Shown: positions 50,751-62,629 of the stretch, piece by piece
Layout of the letters: the number at the start of each line of letters is the position of its first letter
Numbering within the stretch: the first letter of the stretch is position 1
From: Druceiella hillmani
Lineage: Eukaryota > Arthropoda > Insecta > Lepidoptera > Hepialidae
Length of the DNA: 64,000 bases
Direction of reading: 5' to 3'
Assembly: GCA_039881145.1 (NCBI GenBank)
Contig: JAYKKI010000133.1
Location: 3,614,501 to 3,678,500, forward strand
Translations under genes and position numbers: made by a program
The notes under the pieces: model-generated
Told to the model about the DNA's origin: nothing
The model's input: only the letters and a program-made list of their open reading frames with translations
Databases searched by the model: none

Positions 50751-52563
50751 ACTTACATAATTTAAGGATATCTTAAACCTTAAAATAGTTGCCAAATGTA
50801 TAGCACCTTGCGATTAGAAAAATTACTTAATTTTTTTTTTAAAATCGAGTAAAAAATGCTAAATGTCCATACCATTCGGGTGTGAGCGATACGCAACGGC
50901 GTATCAAAGTTACAAGGGGAATTGCAATTAAGACCTTAATATAGTGATAACCTTAATATTTGCAAGTTAAACACAAAAATTGTTTATGTTACATACATTC
51001 ATCTGTTGAAATACATAATAGATTATAATACATGCGTAGTATATAAAACGAAGCATTATACTCCAATGCACATTCGTTTTTTAGGTATCAGATCATGAGA
51101 GGCAGGATGATGGGAGGTCGTAAATTAGAAGAAGCAGTAAAAGAAAAAGTCCATATATCAATGATCTCTCATTCGATTTGGAATTACATATTTTAATAAT
51201 TAATTTCTTTTTGTATTGGATATATTTGGCGTTAATTTTGTAGAAATTCGTTATTCACAATTAAATAAAACTACGTGATGCAGTATTATTTCTAGTTTCC
51301 TTGAGTTTTTTACTACGACATAGTTTTCGTTGTATTGCAACGTCTTCAAGTGGGCTATTGGCAAAGATCTTAGCTAATAGCCCACCTAAAGATGTTGTAA
51401 TACAACGAAACCTAGGTCGTGGTAAAGAACTCAAAGAAAGTAGAAATAATACTACATCACGTAGTTTCGTTTAATTGTAGTTTCTTTTCATTCCTCTAAT
51501 ATTTACGTTGTAAAAAACCTAGATGTATAAATAGTTTAATTAGAAGTTTTACATACCCTCGAATATTTATAAGTGCCAAAATGTATATGCAACTTTCATA
51601 GTTCAAGATCTGCCTCTGTTTGATAGGTTTTTTCTCGTATATAACTCGTATAATTGCGTGCTAGCTCGTATTCACCTACGAAACCAGAAGCGTATCATGT
51701 TGTCATGCTCACTTTTGCTGTGTTCTATTTATTGTTACATATGCCAACATTTTATTTCTATTGAAAACTATAATTATTTTGTCTGGAGCTAGTAGATCTC
51801 GTACAAATTTTATTGCCTGTCGCCGGCGTTTGTCGAGAAAAATGATAAAACTACTTGGTATGACTTGCAAATCTAAATAGCTTTAAATTTTGACTTATAT
51901 TTTGGCGAAATTTCAGTTATATATGTAAATAAACTTGAGATGTTTTAATATTATGTGATATAATCGGCATTTGTACGACAGTTTTCAACTGACAAGTGTT
52001 CGACTTTGATATTTTTCCGATAGTTTCTACGCGGCGCGTTAGGGTCATAACACTTTACAATAGGGTTGAAATTATTAAACTGTTCTTAGAATATATTTTT
52101 GATTGACCTAAAATAATATTTTTATTTTGAATAATTTTTTCTCTGAATAAATTGCTTCAGACTTGTGCGAAAAATTAAATATTTTCTCTTTATTTTGTCA
52201 GTAGTACACGCTGATACTCAAAAAGCGAGTGTGCATTGGAGAATAATGCTTCGTCTTATATACTACGCACGTATTATAATCTATTATGTATTTCAACAGA
52301 TGAATGTATGTAACAAACAATTTTTGTTTTTAGCTTGCTTCTTGATGTAACTTCACTATATTTAGGTTGTAACCGCAAGTTCGCCTTGTAACTTGATATT
52401 ACTTAATAGATTATAATAGTTGCGTATAGCATACATCATAATGTTATGGAAATTTAGCATTCTTTACTCGATATTTTAAAAAAATTTAAGCGATTTTTCT
52501 GAATGCGAGGTGCTATACCTTTAGCAACTATTTTAAGCTTTAAGATATTCTTAACTTATGTAC
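50751..52563. mobile_element. 1.8-kb unit with 350-bp terminal inverted arms
   Basis: The left arm 50,751-51,092 is the reverse complement, at roughly 80-85% with small indels, of the right arm 52,210-52,563. Shared stretches include ATAATAGATTATAATAC and GAAATACATAATAGA. The 1.1-kb spacer contains foldback copy P3 and otherwise unrecognised DNA. This looks like an old foldback-type or long-TIR element, or an inverted duplication. No transposase frame or clear target duplication is visible. Confidence 0.8.
51221..51477. mobile_element. Foldback element copy P3, reversed
   Basis: The asymmetric tail is on the left here (CGTTAATTTTGTAGAAATTC at about 51,230-51,249), so the copy is inverted relative to P1, P2 and P4. 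The centre is at about 51,362-51,375. The plus-strand motif reads CTAAAGA instead of CTGAAGA. The minus-strand motif has TTGAAGA and C as the extra core base. It sits inside the 1.8-kb inverted unit. Confidence 0.9.
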
Positions 52564-53509
52564 GAAGATATAAATAGGTAGTTAGACAGACAAATAGACA
52601 ATTTATTTATAATTTCTCGAAAATATAATTTGTCATTTAAGTTGCTTCATAATAACAAGGGATATTTTAAATTTCAATAATTTTTTTATATTGATTCATC
52701 AAATGTTGCTGAAATTTACGGTAACTGGAATAAAAACACATTTCTCCCAATTGAAAAATCGTCCACAAATTTCAAGGGGGTATAAAATATATTTGATCTG
52801 AAGAATTATTAACTTTTTATAGTGATTTTGTATTCACACTAGGGAGATTTTCAAAAACAATTTATTCAAATCCATTATTTCGCGTAAAAACTTTATTTCT
52901 TGTTTTTCGGTAAATATTATAATGGTACTTACTTATTATGTATATTTTTGGAGCGTAAGTATCTTTATATTGTGGAAAATAGGTTTGTATTTACCTGTTT
53001 TTAATTTTTAGAATGCAAATATCCAAATATGTTTAATTCAAAACACAGCACGGATTTATTGAAAATTACCAAATAAATTCAAATATTGAATTGTGGGTTT
53101 TATTTATTCACTTCAACGTTAGTGTAATAACTTTCTTCTACAAAAACACCGGGTTGAATAACATAAAGATATTTTCACATTTAATGTATTCCATGAAAGC
53201 CTATTTTATATAAAGTTTCTTATAAGGTTTTTTAACCTTGACTAGAGACTGTGACATAAGTCATAATTGAAATGAACGGTGATTTGAACAACATTGTATT
53301 GTTTTTAAGATTTCAATATGAGTGTGAAATGTTTACTGCACTTTAATTGACAAAATAGAATGCTTCTTTAACGAAAGAATATTTTCAAAATCGAGAGCTG
53401 CAATTATCATTAAACTGCGAGGCAAATAAAGAAGTCAATATAATAAATACTCAATGCAATAATTTATGGAATATTTTCTAACATCGCTGTGTTTTAAACC
53501 ATCTTTTAT

Positions 53510-53744
53510 CCACAATTAAATGAAACTACGTGATGTAGTATTATTTCTACTATCTTTAATTTCTTTACCACAACCTAGGTTTCGTTGTATTACAACATCT
53601 TCAGGTGGGATATAAGCAAAGGTACAACGAAACCTAGGTCGTGGGAAAGAAATTAAAGATAGTAGAAATACTACTACATCACGTAGTTTCATTTAATTGT
53701 GAATAATGAATTTCTACAAAATTAACGCCAAATATATTCAATAC
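53510..53744. mobile_element. Foldback element copy P4, right inner arm deleted
   Basis: The left arm is complete with an intact minus-strand motif (53,565-53,612, GTT cleavage triplet). At about 53,622 the sequence jumps from the centre straight into TACAACGAAACCTAGG, so the CTGAAGA half of the right arm is missing. The right outer arm and tail are intact to about 53,744. Confidence 0.9.
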
Positions 53745-53938
53745 CATCTTTTATATTTACAATTCTGGTGCAGCTTTATAGCTTGTTTTGTTTAAACTTG
53801 TGCGAATGAAATTGTGTACGCATCTGGCTTTAAATGGGGATCTCTATCAATGTGTCGAAAAATAATATTTTTTTCAACGCATATTTAAAAAATTTGGTGT
53901 TAGTTTTCTAGAAATTTCTTATAGCTTTATTTTTATTC

Positions 53939-54130
53939 ACGATTAAATTAAACTACGTGATGTAGTTTATTTTAGTCGTACCTACTTTATTTATATTCTT
54001 AACCAAGAAAGAGATCTCTTCACATTGCTCCCCTGAAGACGTTGTCATACAACGAAACCTAGGTCGTGATTAGGAATTTAAATAAAATAGATATAATATT
54101 ACACCACGCAATTTCATTTAGCTTTGAATA
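53939..54130. mobile_element. Foldback element copy P5, diverged
   Basis: The outer arms ACTACGTGATGTAGT (left) and ACACCACGCAATTTCATTT (right) are kept. The left inner arm is replaced by unrelated sequence. The plus-strand motif (54,030-54,068) keeps CTGAAGA, the GTTGT/ACAAC stem, GAAACC, TA and GGTC although the loop changed to CAT and the extra base to C. Confidence 0.75.
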
Positions 54131-54189
54131 CAAATTAAGATGTAAAGTGATCTTTTTTCCGTGTGTCCTGAGATTTTGTGTGATATTTT

Positions 54190-54450
54190 TCATGTTTGAG
54201 TCCGTTTGCGAAATATTAAGGTACCGATTCGCATTGCGACAGAGACAGGAGACCGAATCACAAGACAGAGACAGGAGGCTGAGACTGTTACTTGGCATAT
54301 GGCTATCTGTACTGATGAGTTTGCAACCAAGACAGAGACGCGAGACCGAGGCGCGCGAGAAGAGATGAAGAGACAGTAATGTTCCGCGACCGAGACAGTA
54401 ATGTTCCGGGATGAAGACGCAGTAATGTTCCGCGACCGATAAGAAACGCA
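54190..54450. repeat. GC-rich, purine-biased patch with a short tandem repeat
   Basis: CAGTAATGTTCCG occurs three times (about 54,373, 54,395 and 54,420) next to repeated GACAGAGACAGGAG-type segments. All frames here are low complexity. It lies between foldback copies P5 and P6 and may be part of an unrecognised element. Confidence 0.5.
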
Positions 54451-54540
54451 CTCCAAAAAAGACAAAATTTCTCACAAATATTGTACTAAATTTATCTTAA
54501 TATAATTGATAATTTATATTTAACAGTTATTTTTATGTTG

Positions 54541-54711
54541 AATATGTTTGGCGTTAATTTTGTAGAAATTCATTCTTTACAATTAAATGAAACTTCATGA
54601 TGTAGTATTATTTCTACTTTCTTTAAGTTCTTTACCACGACCTAGATTTCGTTGTATTACAACATCTTCAGGTATCTTTGCTAATAGCCCACCTGAAAAT
54701 GTTAGCCAGCA
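54541..54711. mobile_element. Foldback element copy P6, truncated
   Basis: The left asymmetric tail, left arm and centre are present, with a minus-strand motif (about 54,636-54,676). The right arm breaks off after ACCTGAAAATGTTA and abuts the minus-strand transposon relic that follows. Confidence 0.85.
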
Positions 54712-54869
54712 AGTAAAAAAAATTATTTTTGAAATATCTTTTATTCGTTTAAAAATATATAATGTTACAAAAGTTGAAGGGCTATTACAAAAAAAGTTAG
54801 TACTCTATGCTAACAACGTAGCTTTCTTTGTATTTTGCCTAAATTTTTTCAAGATCTGAAGAAGGAATG

Positions 54870-56060
54870 GCTTTTGTCCTACGTAGTAATTAATTTATTA
54901 TATTCTTTTATTAATGCTACGCATCGCTCCGTCATGTTATTCACTCTCATTGAACGTATAATATTTCTAAAAGTGTGCAGTTTCTCTAATATGAACTTTC
55001 ATCATTCAGCTCGGTTAGCGCGTTTTATTCAAAAGAAACTTTGTCATCGAAAAAAGAAAGTGCGACAAGTTCTTTGGAAAAATACCACAAATGCTCCAGG
55101 AACTTCGAGAGCTTTTTTGGATATAGTTATGTTTATGCTCGTAAAGCTTTTATGCTTTTTTAAAAGCTGTAAGTCGTTTCTGGGTGCCGGAGCTTGAAAA
55201 CTGCATCTAACATAAATTATAACAACAAAGAGTTATGCCCATTTAAACTTACATTTAAACATGAAAAGCTCAAAGCAATCCTTTTTTTTGCCATTCGTCT
55301 TACACGATGTAGTCTTGCTAGAACTCTAAATGATATCCCTTGTTAGGCACACATCCCAGAAGTATAATCGTAATTTTCAAGAAATCCTTTTGATGTTCCC
55401 GAAGTTTATAAACGTATAGCTCTTTCTCAGCGAATAAACTTGTGTTACTTGCTACATTTTTACACATTTTCAAGCATCGGGGTCATAATAAATTCTGCTA
55501 AACTTGTTCTGAACAATATCAGGCCAATTATTTCCAAAGCGTATCAATATTTCTTGGACACTTGGAGGATCAAATGCTTGAAATACAATTACTTCTAGCA
55601 TTATTTCCATTATATGATGAAGATAGGTTAACAAATTATATTTTTTCCATCATCTGTTCTAATAGAATGCTAGCACTACCTTTATACCAGTGTCGCAATA
55701 TTGTCGAAGTGTCAAGCATTTTATTTTGTTACTTAAGTTCTAGGAATGAATGGTGTCAGCTAAGCACATACCTTTCCTGTGCCTAACAGGCACCGGGGAG
55801 CTATGTGCTTAGCTTAAGTATGGGCTTACTTTGGGGACTGTCAAATTTAATCCACATTCTGTTCTGACACTAAAATGGGTATATGATCCATTTGTTTGCG
55901 TTTTGTTACGTCTTCAATTAATTTATCATTCCAATGAATAGTAAGCAGCATATTTGATTTAAATTCGTTCTTTAGTGACTCGGCTACCCTTTTTCTTTGC
56001 TTTGTACGTTGGAAATGAATTAAGGATAAATTAATATTCAACTCTAAGGGATCAGTTCTC
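54870..56060 (-). pseudogene. Relic of a multicopy insect transposon-type protein
   Basis: Minus strand, N to C. M-L-L-T-I-H-W-N-D-K-L-I-E-D with D-H-I-P-I-L-V-S lies in the open stretch 55,847-56,041. Further on come L-R-E-H-Q-K-D-F-L-K and I-I-L-L-G-C-V-P (about 55,335-55,410), A-P-A-P-R-N-D-L-Q-L-L-K (about 55,155-55,190), and H-L-W-Y-F-S-K-E-L-V-A-L-S-F-F-D-D (about 55,050-55,105). I recognise this order from an uncharacterised repeated protein family in insect and cnidarian genomes (L-x-I-H-W-D-G-K and H-L-W-Y-L-S-E-E motifs), presumably a DNA-transposon protein. I cannot name the superfamily. Multiple stops and frameshifts are present, and a 57-bp hairpin (55,758-55,814) interrupts the middle. 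Confidence 0.6.
55758..55814. repeat. 57-bp hairpin inside the transposon relic
   Basis: AGCTAAGCACATA (55,758-55,770) pairs perfectly with TATGTGCTTAGCT (55,802-55,814). The inner sequence also pairs (TGCCT/AGGCA) around AAC. It resembles a small-RNA precursor in size, but more likely is another snap-back duplication, since it sits within a decayed coding frame. Confidence 0.7.
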
Positions 56061-56099
56061 GAACTCTAAGAGATCGGTTCCTGTACCTTTGAGGGTTGA

Positions 56100-57580
56100 C
56101 GTCAACAGGTGCAGGCGCTTTCCGGTCCCTCATTTTCGCAAAGTCGATACTTGTGTGTTAAGTTTTCACAGATGAGGTTCTTCGTACCGCTTTTATGATT
56201 AGGTGGAGGTAGATCAGTTATTAAAAGTCCTGCCTCTTTTTCCAACGCCGAACTTTTGTTTCCATCAGCACTGCTGGTGGTCCAGGAAGATAGTATGCAC
56301 TTTTCACTTAGGTATCAAACATAGATTTTTTCTAGACCTGAAAACTGTTAGAGACGATATTGTTTCTTCTATTTTTTAGATATTTTTTTTAATTAATTTT
56401 TTCCACACTACCTATTATACCAGAGCGTACTATTTTTTCTGCGTAATTAAAAAATGCCTGCTATCCTCTGTAGTTATTTTATTTAAAGCATTAGCGTAAG
56501 CTATATTAAAGAAGACTTTCAAATTTTCTTACCATTCCTTTTCTTTATTACATAAACTTTCATAGCGTTTGGCTTCTTTTTCTTTATTTTTTAAATTTTA
56601 GCTATTCAGTAAATTAAATTTTTTATCTTCTTTATTATATCATTTTCTAATTATTTCAGAATTGTTTCTATATAACCATCACGTCACAAGCACTAGATTA
56701 TGCGGCTTATTTCCTCGCTTGTTAAATTTTGAATTCATGGTAGTATAAACATTGCAGGTAATGTTAAAATGAACATATTTAATTGAAACAAGTATCTTTG
56801 AGTCTCTAGATTCTATAAAAAAGACCACGAACGTAATAATATATTTTTTTTAATATAACGCTTCTAATAATTTTTTATCTCAACAAATTTTCATTCAAAA
56901 TAGGCCTAATCCTTGACGATTAATTTGCTACTTTCGGCAAAGATTCCTTAAAGCATAGCTTCTGGAGACGCTAATGGCCTGACAAGAGCACTGTCTGCCG
57001 GTTGTGGCATGGATTGCAGCTTTGTCGTTGATGTAGCATCATGAATGGATAGCAAAGTATACTAGTTTCAGCAATTGATTTAAAATTTGGAAAACTCATT
57101 GAATTTATAAGTCATTGTAATAAGTGATTTTAGAACACGATGTTGATTTATCTTAATGAAAGTGATTTGATCATATGTTAACAGGTTAAGAAACGCTGTA
57201 TTAAGCTAAGTTTTCAAATAACTTTTTTATGTTGAACGTTAAGACTCTCTAGATGTTGAAGGAATTGAAGTTTTGAACGAAAAATAGCTTCGAATGATTT
57301 AAACTTACATTGGTGCATGGAAAACTTGTAGAAGTATAACTATTCTATTAGTGATAATATTTAAATTTGTTTAATCAGCGTCATGAGCGGCCGTGTAAAG
57401 CTTATGTTCTCCATATCGTTTCGATTTTAACATATTTATGGTGATCGCCAACCCATCTGACGGTATTTGCTATCTATACTAAACCTCTTATATACGATAT
57501 AAATATTTTATTAATTTATAAATCAATAACCTTTAATTAAGTTATCTATTTCATTATTGTTAACTAGCGAACTAAACAAT
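56100..57580. other. AT-rich sequence without recognised genes
   Basis: The first 250 bp (to about 56,340) are less AT-rich and may be the upstream part of the minus-strand relic. The rest shows no motif I can name. Confidence 0.4.
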
Positions 57581-57589
57581 AAAAACGTT

Positions 57590-57890
57590 TATTTTTTGGA
57601 TGTAAAGGTGGTATTTAATTATTGGTTTTGATGCCTATGGTAATATAATAATTGACTCTTGCTTAACACAATTTGGTCGATGATTTAAGATATCTGTCAA
57701 ATTATTTCATTCTGTGGGATCTTATAAGAGTTCCTTTTTAGGGATGTGTCTCTTAAAACTGAAAATTCAAAAATTAATTATTTGGATGTAAAGGTGGTGT
57801 TGAATTATCCGTTATGATGCCTATGGTAATATAATAATTTACTCTTGTTTAGCACAATTTGATAGATTGTTTCGGATATGTGATAACAGA
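57590..57890. repeat. Direct repeat, period 186 bp
   Basis: 57,590-57,705 and 57,776-57,890 share TTGGATGTAAAGGTGGT and GATGCCTATGGTAATATAAT, with moderate divergence. Confidence 0.85.
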
Positions 57891-58105
57891 AGTTTAAAAT
57901 GATTTGATTTCAGCCGTGATTAGGTTTTAAATTTTCAGATTCCAAATAAACCTTTGAAAAATCGCAGAATCTTATAATGCAATTGCAAGAGAAATTGGTC
58001 AAATCAGAACCTTGGGAGACGGAATTTAAGTTTACAGAAAACTATCATAAGCATATATGTATGTCTGATTAATTTTACTTATGATACCAAACTTTTACCA
58101 CACGA

Positions 58106-58147
58106 AAAGGAAAAGCATAATTTGAATTGAAATTATGCTTTTTCTTT
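58106..58147. repeat. Hairpin with 18-bp arms, 6-nt loop
   Basis: 58,106-58,123 and 58,130-58,147 are complementary with one mismatch. A T-rich stretch follows. No adjacent gene was found. Confidence 0.8.
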
Positions 58148-59559
58148 GGAACATTGAATATGATTTTTATTTCATATTTAATGTTGGAAAGAAATGATTA
58201 TAGGTATTATCGGTATTATCGATTTACATGCCCTGAATGTTAAAAAAGTCTGGAATGCCATTTTATATCTCACACATGACGTAGCCTGCCGTGATAAGCA
58301 AAGCTGCTATATTTTGAAAGGATACGTGGGCGTTTTGTGAAAGAAAAGTAAATGAACAAAAGCGTGCATTCTTCTAAAACAAACTTACTCCTCCATTTTC
58401 CATAAAACAAATTAACTTAGTTTTTCTAAAGTTTTTGTTTTTATAATTTTGTTTAATTACATGCCAAGTCGAGTACATTTCAAAATAAAACTGTGGAAGA
58501 AACATATTTGGTGGTGTATCGTTAATTTTGAGTTTTCCACTAGAACTGCGCAAAAGAATCGGCCAATTTTCTGACGAATATATAGAAGAACCTCCAGCAA
58601 TAAAACCAAATGCTCGTAACAGGTATCAGGTGTGTCCTGCAAGCAAATACCGCAAAACTACTCACTTGTGTCAGGGATGCAACAAAAAAAAAGACTGATT
58701 TTATTTGAATTTGAGTATTTTTTTCAAAGCCTCGTTTCTCTGAATAAAAGTTTATATTACATTATTTTGTGTTTTATGACCCTAATAACAGTAAATTAAT
58801 GTAGCTATTAAATAATTTTGATACTGAAATATTTGCATTGCCTATCTAGTTAATAATGATCCCGTCCGTGTAAAACCTTTTCACCCCAATGACGCCGGGG
58901 CAGACAATATATATTATATATGTGAAAAAACTAGGAAATCTGGATTAAGGAACTACAACAATTGGTCGTTGCTGAGAAATTGATGACAGATTAGATAACA
59001 GAATCACTCCTGTAAAGTTACAAATTTAGTAATTGGATATCGCCGCACAATAATTACGATCCAAGTAACAACCATCACAGCTGGTTTAGTTTACAATAGG
59101 TTGGTAAGGCTAGCAAAATGCCAGGGATACCCGAAACGGTCCCGAATGCTATGACCCTTTGATATTTTCATAAACAATTTTAAATTATTGAAGACTAATT
59201 CGGGTTTTCATATACTTTATTATTTATGATACGTGAAACTATAAAATTTCTACTATTACCAAAAGTTAAATTATCAAACAACATTAACATGAACATTTTC
59301 AAAAAAAAATTCATCCCTAGTTAGCGGCTAAGCAGCCAGGGGATTTCTCGAGCGCTTTTTGTCTCGTATTATAGAGCAAAAATATGTAAAACCTATTACA
59401 CGCACGTTACCTGAATGTAATGAGTAATTTAAAATTAGTTTTATTACTGTTTGTTAAAAGTATTATTTTCTCCCGTCTATTTTACGTATTATTGTGATAT
59501 AATTGACTGCAAACCTGTAATTAAACAAAATGCTTACAAAAACGTATCTAAGAGATAAT

Positions 59560-61660
59560 GAATAACTCAAGAGAAAGAAAGAAGTTAACGAAAAATTAAA
59601 AAGCAGCCCAAAATAGGTGAGTTTTTAAGACTAATGAGACTTTAAGACTAATAACTTTGAAGTGTCAGATGAATACGGTAAGAATAAAAATATTGTGACT
59701 GAAAGTACTATTATTGCAATGAGCGTTTATGGTGATTATCCAGAGTAATTATGTACCACAAATGCACTAATCAAAGTGAAGCGTTGTTATTTGATCTGGA
59801 ACCAATAAAAAATTCGATTTACTTTACTAATAAGGGTTATTTTGTTTCGTTTTTTTTATCAAGTTAGATGCTTTGAGATTGAAAATATGCACTGTGAACC
59901 AAAAGGTCCTTCTTAAAAGACTGTGATGAGAGATCGTTTTTGGAGATATATTATTACATTATTTATAAATCTGATGATATATTAGAACGCAAATGGTTTT
60001 GTTGTTGTTTATTGCTTTAAAAGGCATATTGTGAGCAATGCTGGTTATTCATATCATCAAAACAGTTGCAAAAGATTTGAATTGACGGATATAGTGACTA
60101 GAAGCATATTGTAGAGGTTTTTGGAAAAATATGAAACCTCTAAAACGCATTTTACTCGTGTCTCTTATACAAACAGAGGCAAATACATGGCACTCTAGAC
60201 GAAGAACAAGAGTCCATATTTAAAAGAGAAAAATATTTTTGGTGTCAAGAACTGAAAAGGCTCTTTGATATAACTCTAACTCTTCCAATAAGTAATTTCG
60301 CTTCCCGTGAACATAGAAAAAAAATTAACAGCAACGTACCAAGTGATAATTATTAAAATGTGTAATAAAATATAATCTCGACTTACAAGAATTATTAAAC
60401 AAACCAAAACGTCAAATAAAATTTTAAGTCCAAAATCACAAAGTGAGTTTAATTCACTTCTTTCGCAAAAAGTTGAATCCGCATTAATAAAGAAAATAGG
60501 GAATGAACCATAACTTGATCTATACAGTTACTGCGTAATTGAAAATGATGACAATGCAGCACCGAAATCTTTTATTATCAGAGAGTCATTTTTAGGTTTT
60601 CATGCAGTAATGGATCAGACTGCCTTAGATATGTCGAACCAGATTATAAAATCTCTGAAAGAAAAAACATTACCCTCAGCAAATGTCGTGTATAAGGATA
60701 CGATGGTACTAATACCATGAACGGTATTTTTGATAGAGTTCAAAAACTTATCAAAAATGTTAAACCAAATTCAGTGTATGTCCATCGTGCTACTTACAAT
60801 TTAAATCTAGTAGTTAATGATGCTGCAAAAGATGTATTAGATATTCAAATGTTTTTTGAGATCATTCGACAAGTTTACATACTTTTTGGCCATAACATTA
60901 AAAGGTGGAATATTTTATCAACTTTTTTTTCTGGGTCCAAGAGCCCTTGTAACATTTCAATCCAAAACAGTGATCAGGACGGTATAGCATCATACCATCC
61001 TGATCACTGTTTTTGCTCTGAAAGTCCGGTTGGTTGAAATTCAAAAATCGCCAATAAAAACTATTTTATTGGGTTCTAAAGCAGATTAGCGAAATGAAGC
61101 TATAACTTTAAGGAAACAAATTTAAAACTATAGTTTTAATATATTATTGGTTTTCCACGGAAAAAATTTACAAATAGTAAAAGTAGTATCCAAAGAACTT
61201 TCCACTAAAATAATAGATCTATCACAAACGTCGGTGAGTTTAAGTCTGTGTTTATAGGAGATTCAAATATGATCATGAATTTGAGGACTTAAAAGCGTAA
61301 ACCTACAGCGTACCAAAAAAAATGGAGCATAACTGGTCAGTTTTCCAAAAGTTGTCAAAGAAGGTGAACGGTTATTTCGATGTAATTTGCGAAGATGAAC
61401 TTTTGCAAGGTCCTAAAAGTTTGTTTGGAGTGAACATATTTTATTGTGTACTAACGTCGTCATAAATCAGTTGACATTTTGTTTCACTGGCGTGAATGGA
61501 ATAGTTTCCAATTTTAGTGTTTTCTCTCAGATAAAGTTAATATTGTCCATCAAGTCCGGTTTTGTTACTGCAATACATACATTAAAGAAATATTTGACAT
61601 CACCTTATACAAAACGTTTGGTCATTTTACTGGTTAGTCTTTACATCACTAAATAACAAA
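59560..61660 (+). pseudogene. hAT transposase (DUF4371/ZMYM-like type), disrupted
   Basis: Recognisable segments in order, in shifting frames: a basic N-terminus with P-K-I-G-E-F (about 59,610), R-K-W-F then A-Y-C-E-Q-C-W-L-F (about 59,985-60,055), K-R-L-F-D-I-T-L-T-L (about 60,250), A-S-R-E-H-R-K-K-I (about 60,300), E-S-F-L-G-F-H-A-V-M-D-Q and M-S-N-Q-I (60,580-60,650), C-R-G-Y-D-G-T then the open stretch 60,717-61,037 with V-Y-V-H-R-A-T-Y-N-L-N-L-V and K-R-W-N-I-L. After a frame change come V-F-A-L-K-V-R-L-V-E (from 61,010), S-K-E-L-S-T-K-I-I-D-L-S (about 61,195) and I-N-Q-L-T-F-C-F-T-G (61,465-61,495). These are hallmarks of the hAT-like family annotated DUF4371. At least ten stops or shifts are present. 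The usual T-R-W-S motif after the K-R-W segment is missing, replaced by the hairpin at 60,964-61,013. Confidence 0.8.
60964..61013. repeat. Snap-back hairpin inside the hAT pseudogene
   Basis: 60,964-60,985 and 60,992-61,013 are complementary over 22 bp with one mismatch around AGCATC. The right arm leads into the native frame (T-V-F-A-L-K). The left arm has no counterpart in the family and sits where the T-R-W-S motif should be, so it looks like an inverted copy of the right arm. Confidence 0.8.
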
Positions 61661-61739
61661 CAAATAAAATAAGTAAATTACGTAGATAGTTAAGGTAATA
61701 TTAATAAAACTTTCTGGATCCATTACTGTGAGTTTTTCT

Positions 61740-62620
61740 TCATCCGCTTTCAATGATAGCATCTTGCATTATCCCAGTTTGAATGTTTCTTCATATATTT
61801 CGATTAATTTAACAGTACGTTCAGGAACGTCTCGCATATCTAAATAACTGGTCTTCGTTGCCAGTACATTTTTTTGGATGTTCCTTACTGTCGTTGCTGC
61901 TAATTGGTGGTATATGAATTCGTGTATTTATTGAGACAATCATTATATACAATATACCGAATGGATATGTTCCTTATTATCAAACAGCGCGTCACCATCG
62001 AAGTTTCATGATATATTTGTAGGTAATTAAAAACGGGTAATATTACAAGTAATCAACTTTTGTGGAAAGCGGAGATTTTGTTTTAAAAACAAAAGTTACT
62101 ACTTAATTTTTTTAAATATTCATTACAACCAAAATGTTAACAATTTATCTATCTTCATGTAGTTGGGTACAGCTATACTATTACGTAGCTTGGCCTGGGA
62201 CCCTGTATAGAAGCAAAGTGACGTAAATTCGTTGACACAAATTGAATGAGCCCTTTTTGGACTACATAAATGACTTTAAGAAATTTTATTTTTAAAGTTA
62301 TAATTTTAATTACTTACTTATTAAAAATTTTTTTGTCAAATGGCGACTTATTATCATGACAAATAAATAGTAATTTATATCCACAGGTCTTAGTAAAAAA
62401 ACGATTATGATGAGGTTATTTTATCGTTTTTTAACTAAACCTTTACTATTTTAGGTTAACTCGGCCAGTCGCTCTTCTCCCAATGTTCAGAGAACTTCAG
62501 ACATTACCTGCATAAAAACATAAATTATCCTTGTTCAAAGATTATATTTAACGTTTTTACACTAAGAAAACGAAGACAATATAATATTAAAAGAAATGTA
62601 ATTAGTGTCAGTTATATTTG
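61740..62620. other. AT-rich sequence without recognised genes
   Basis: No coding motif, repeat family or structured RNA is recognised. Confidence 0.4.
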
Positions 62621-62629
62621 CAATGATAG

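Larger units (their letters stand above)
59315..61735 (+). mobile_element. hAT-superfamily element, degenerate
   Basis: The borders are estimated. On the left, AGTTAGCGGCTAAGCAGCCA precedes the coding relic. On the right, CTTTCTGGATCCATTACTG, read inward as CAGTAATGGATCCAG, resembles hAT-type ends. TTCATCC occurs just outside both ends (59,310-59,316 and 61,739-61,745) and could be most of an 8-bp target duplication, although the spacing to the ends is not exact. Confidence 0.55.

Noticed and set aside
54059..54475. Overlapping 90-138-codon frames on both strands at the GC-rich patch
   Set aside because: Low-complexity Arg/Glu or Ser/Cys runs from a purine-rich repeat, spanning foldback copy P5.
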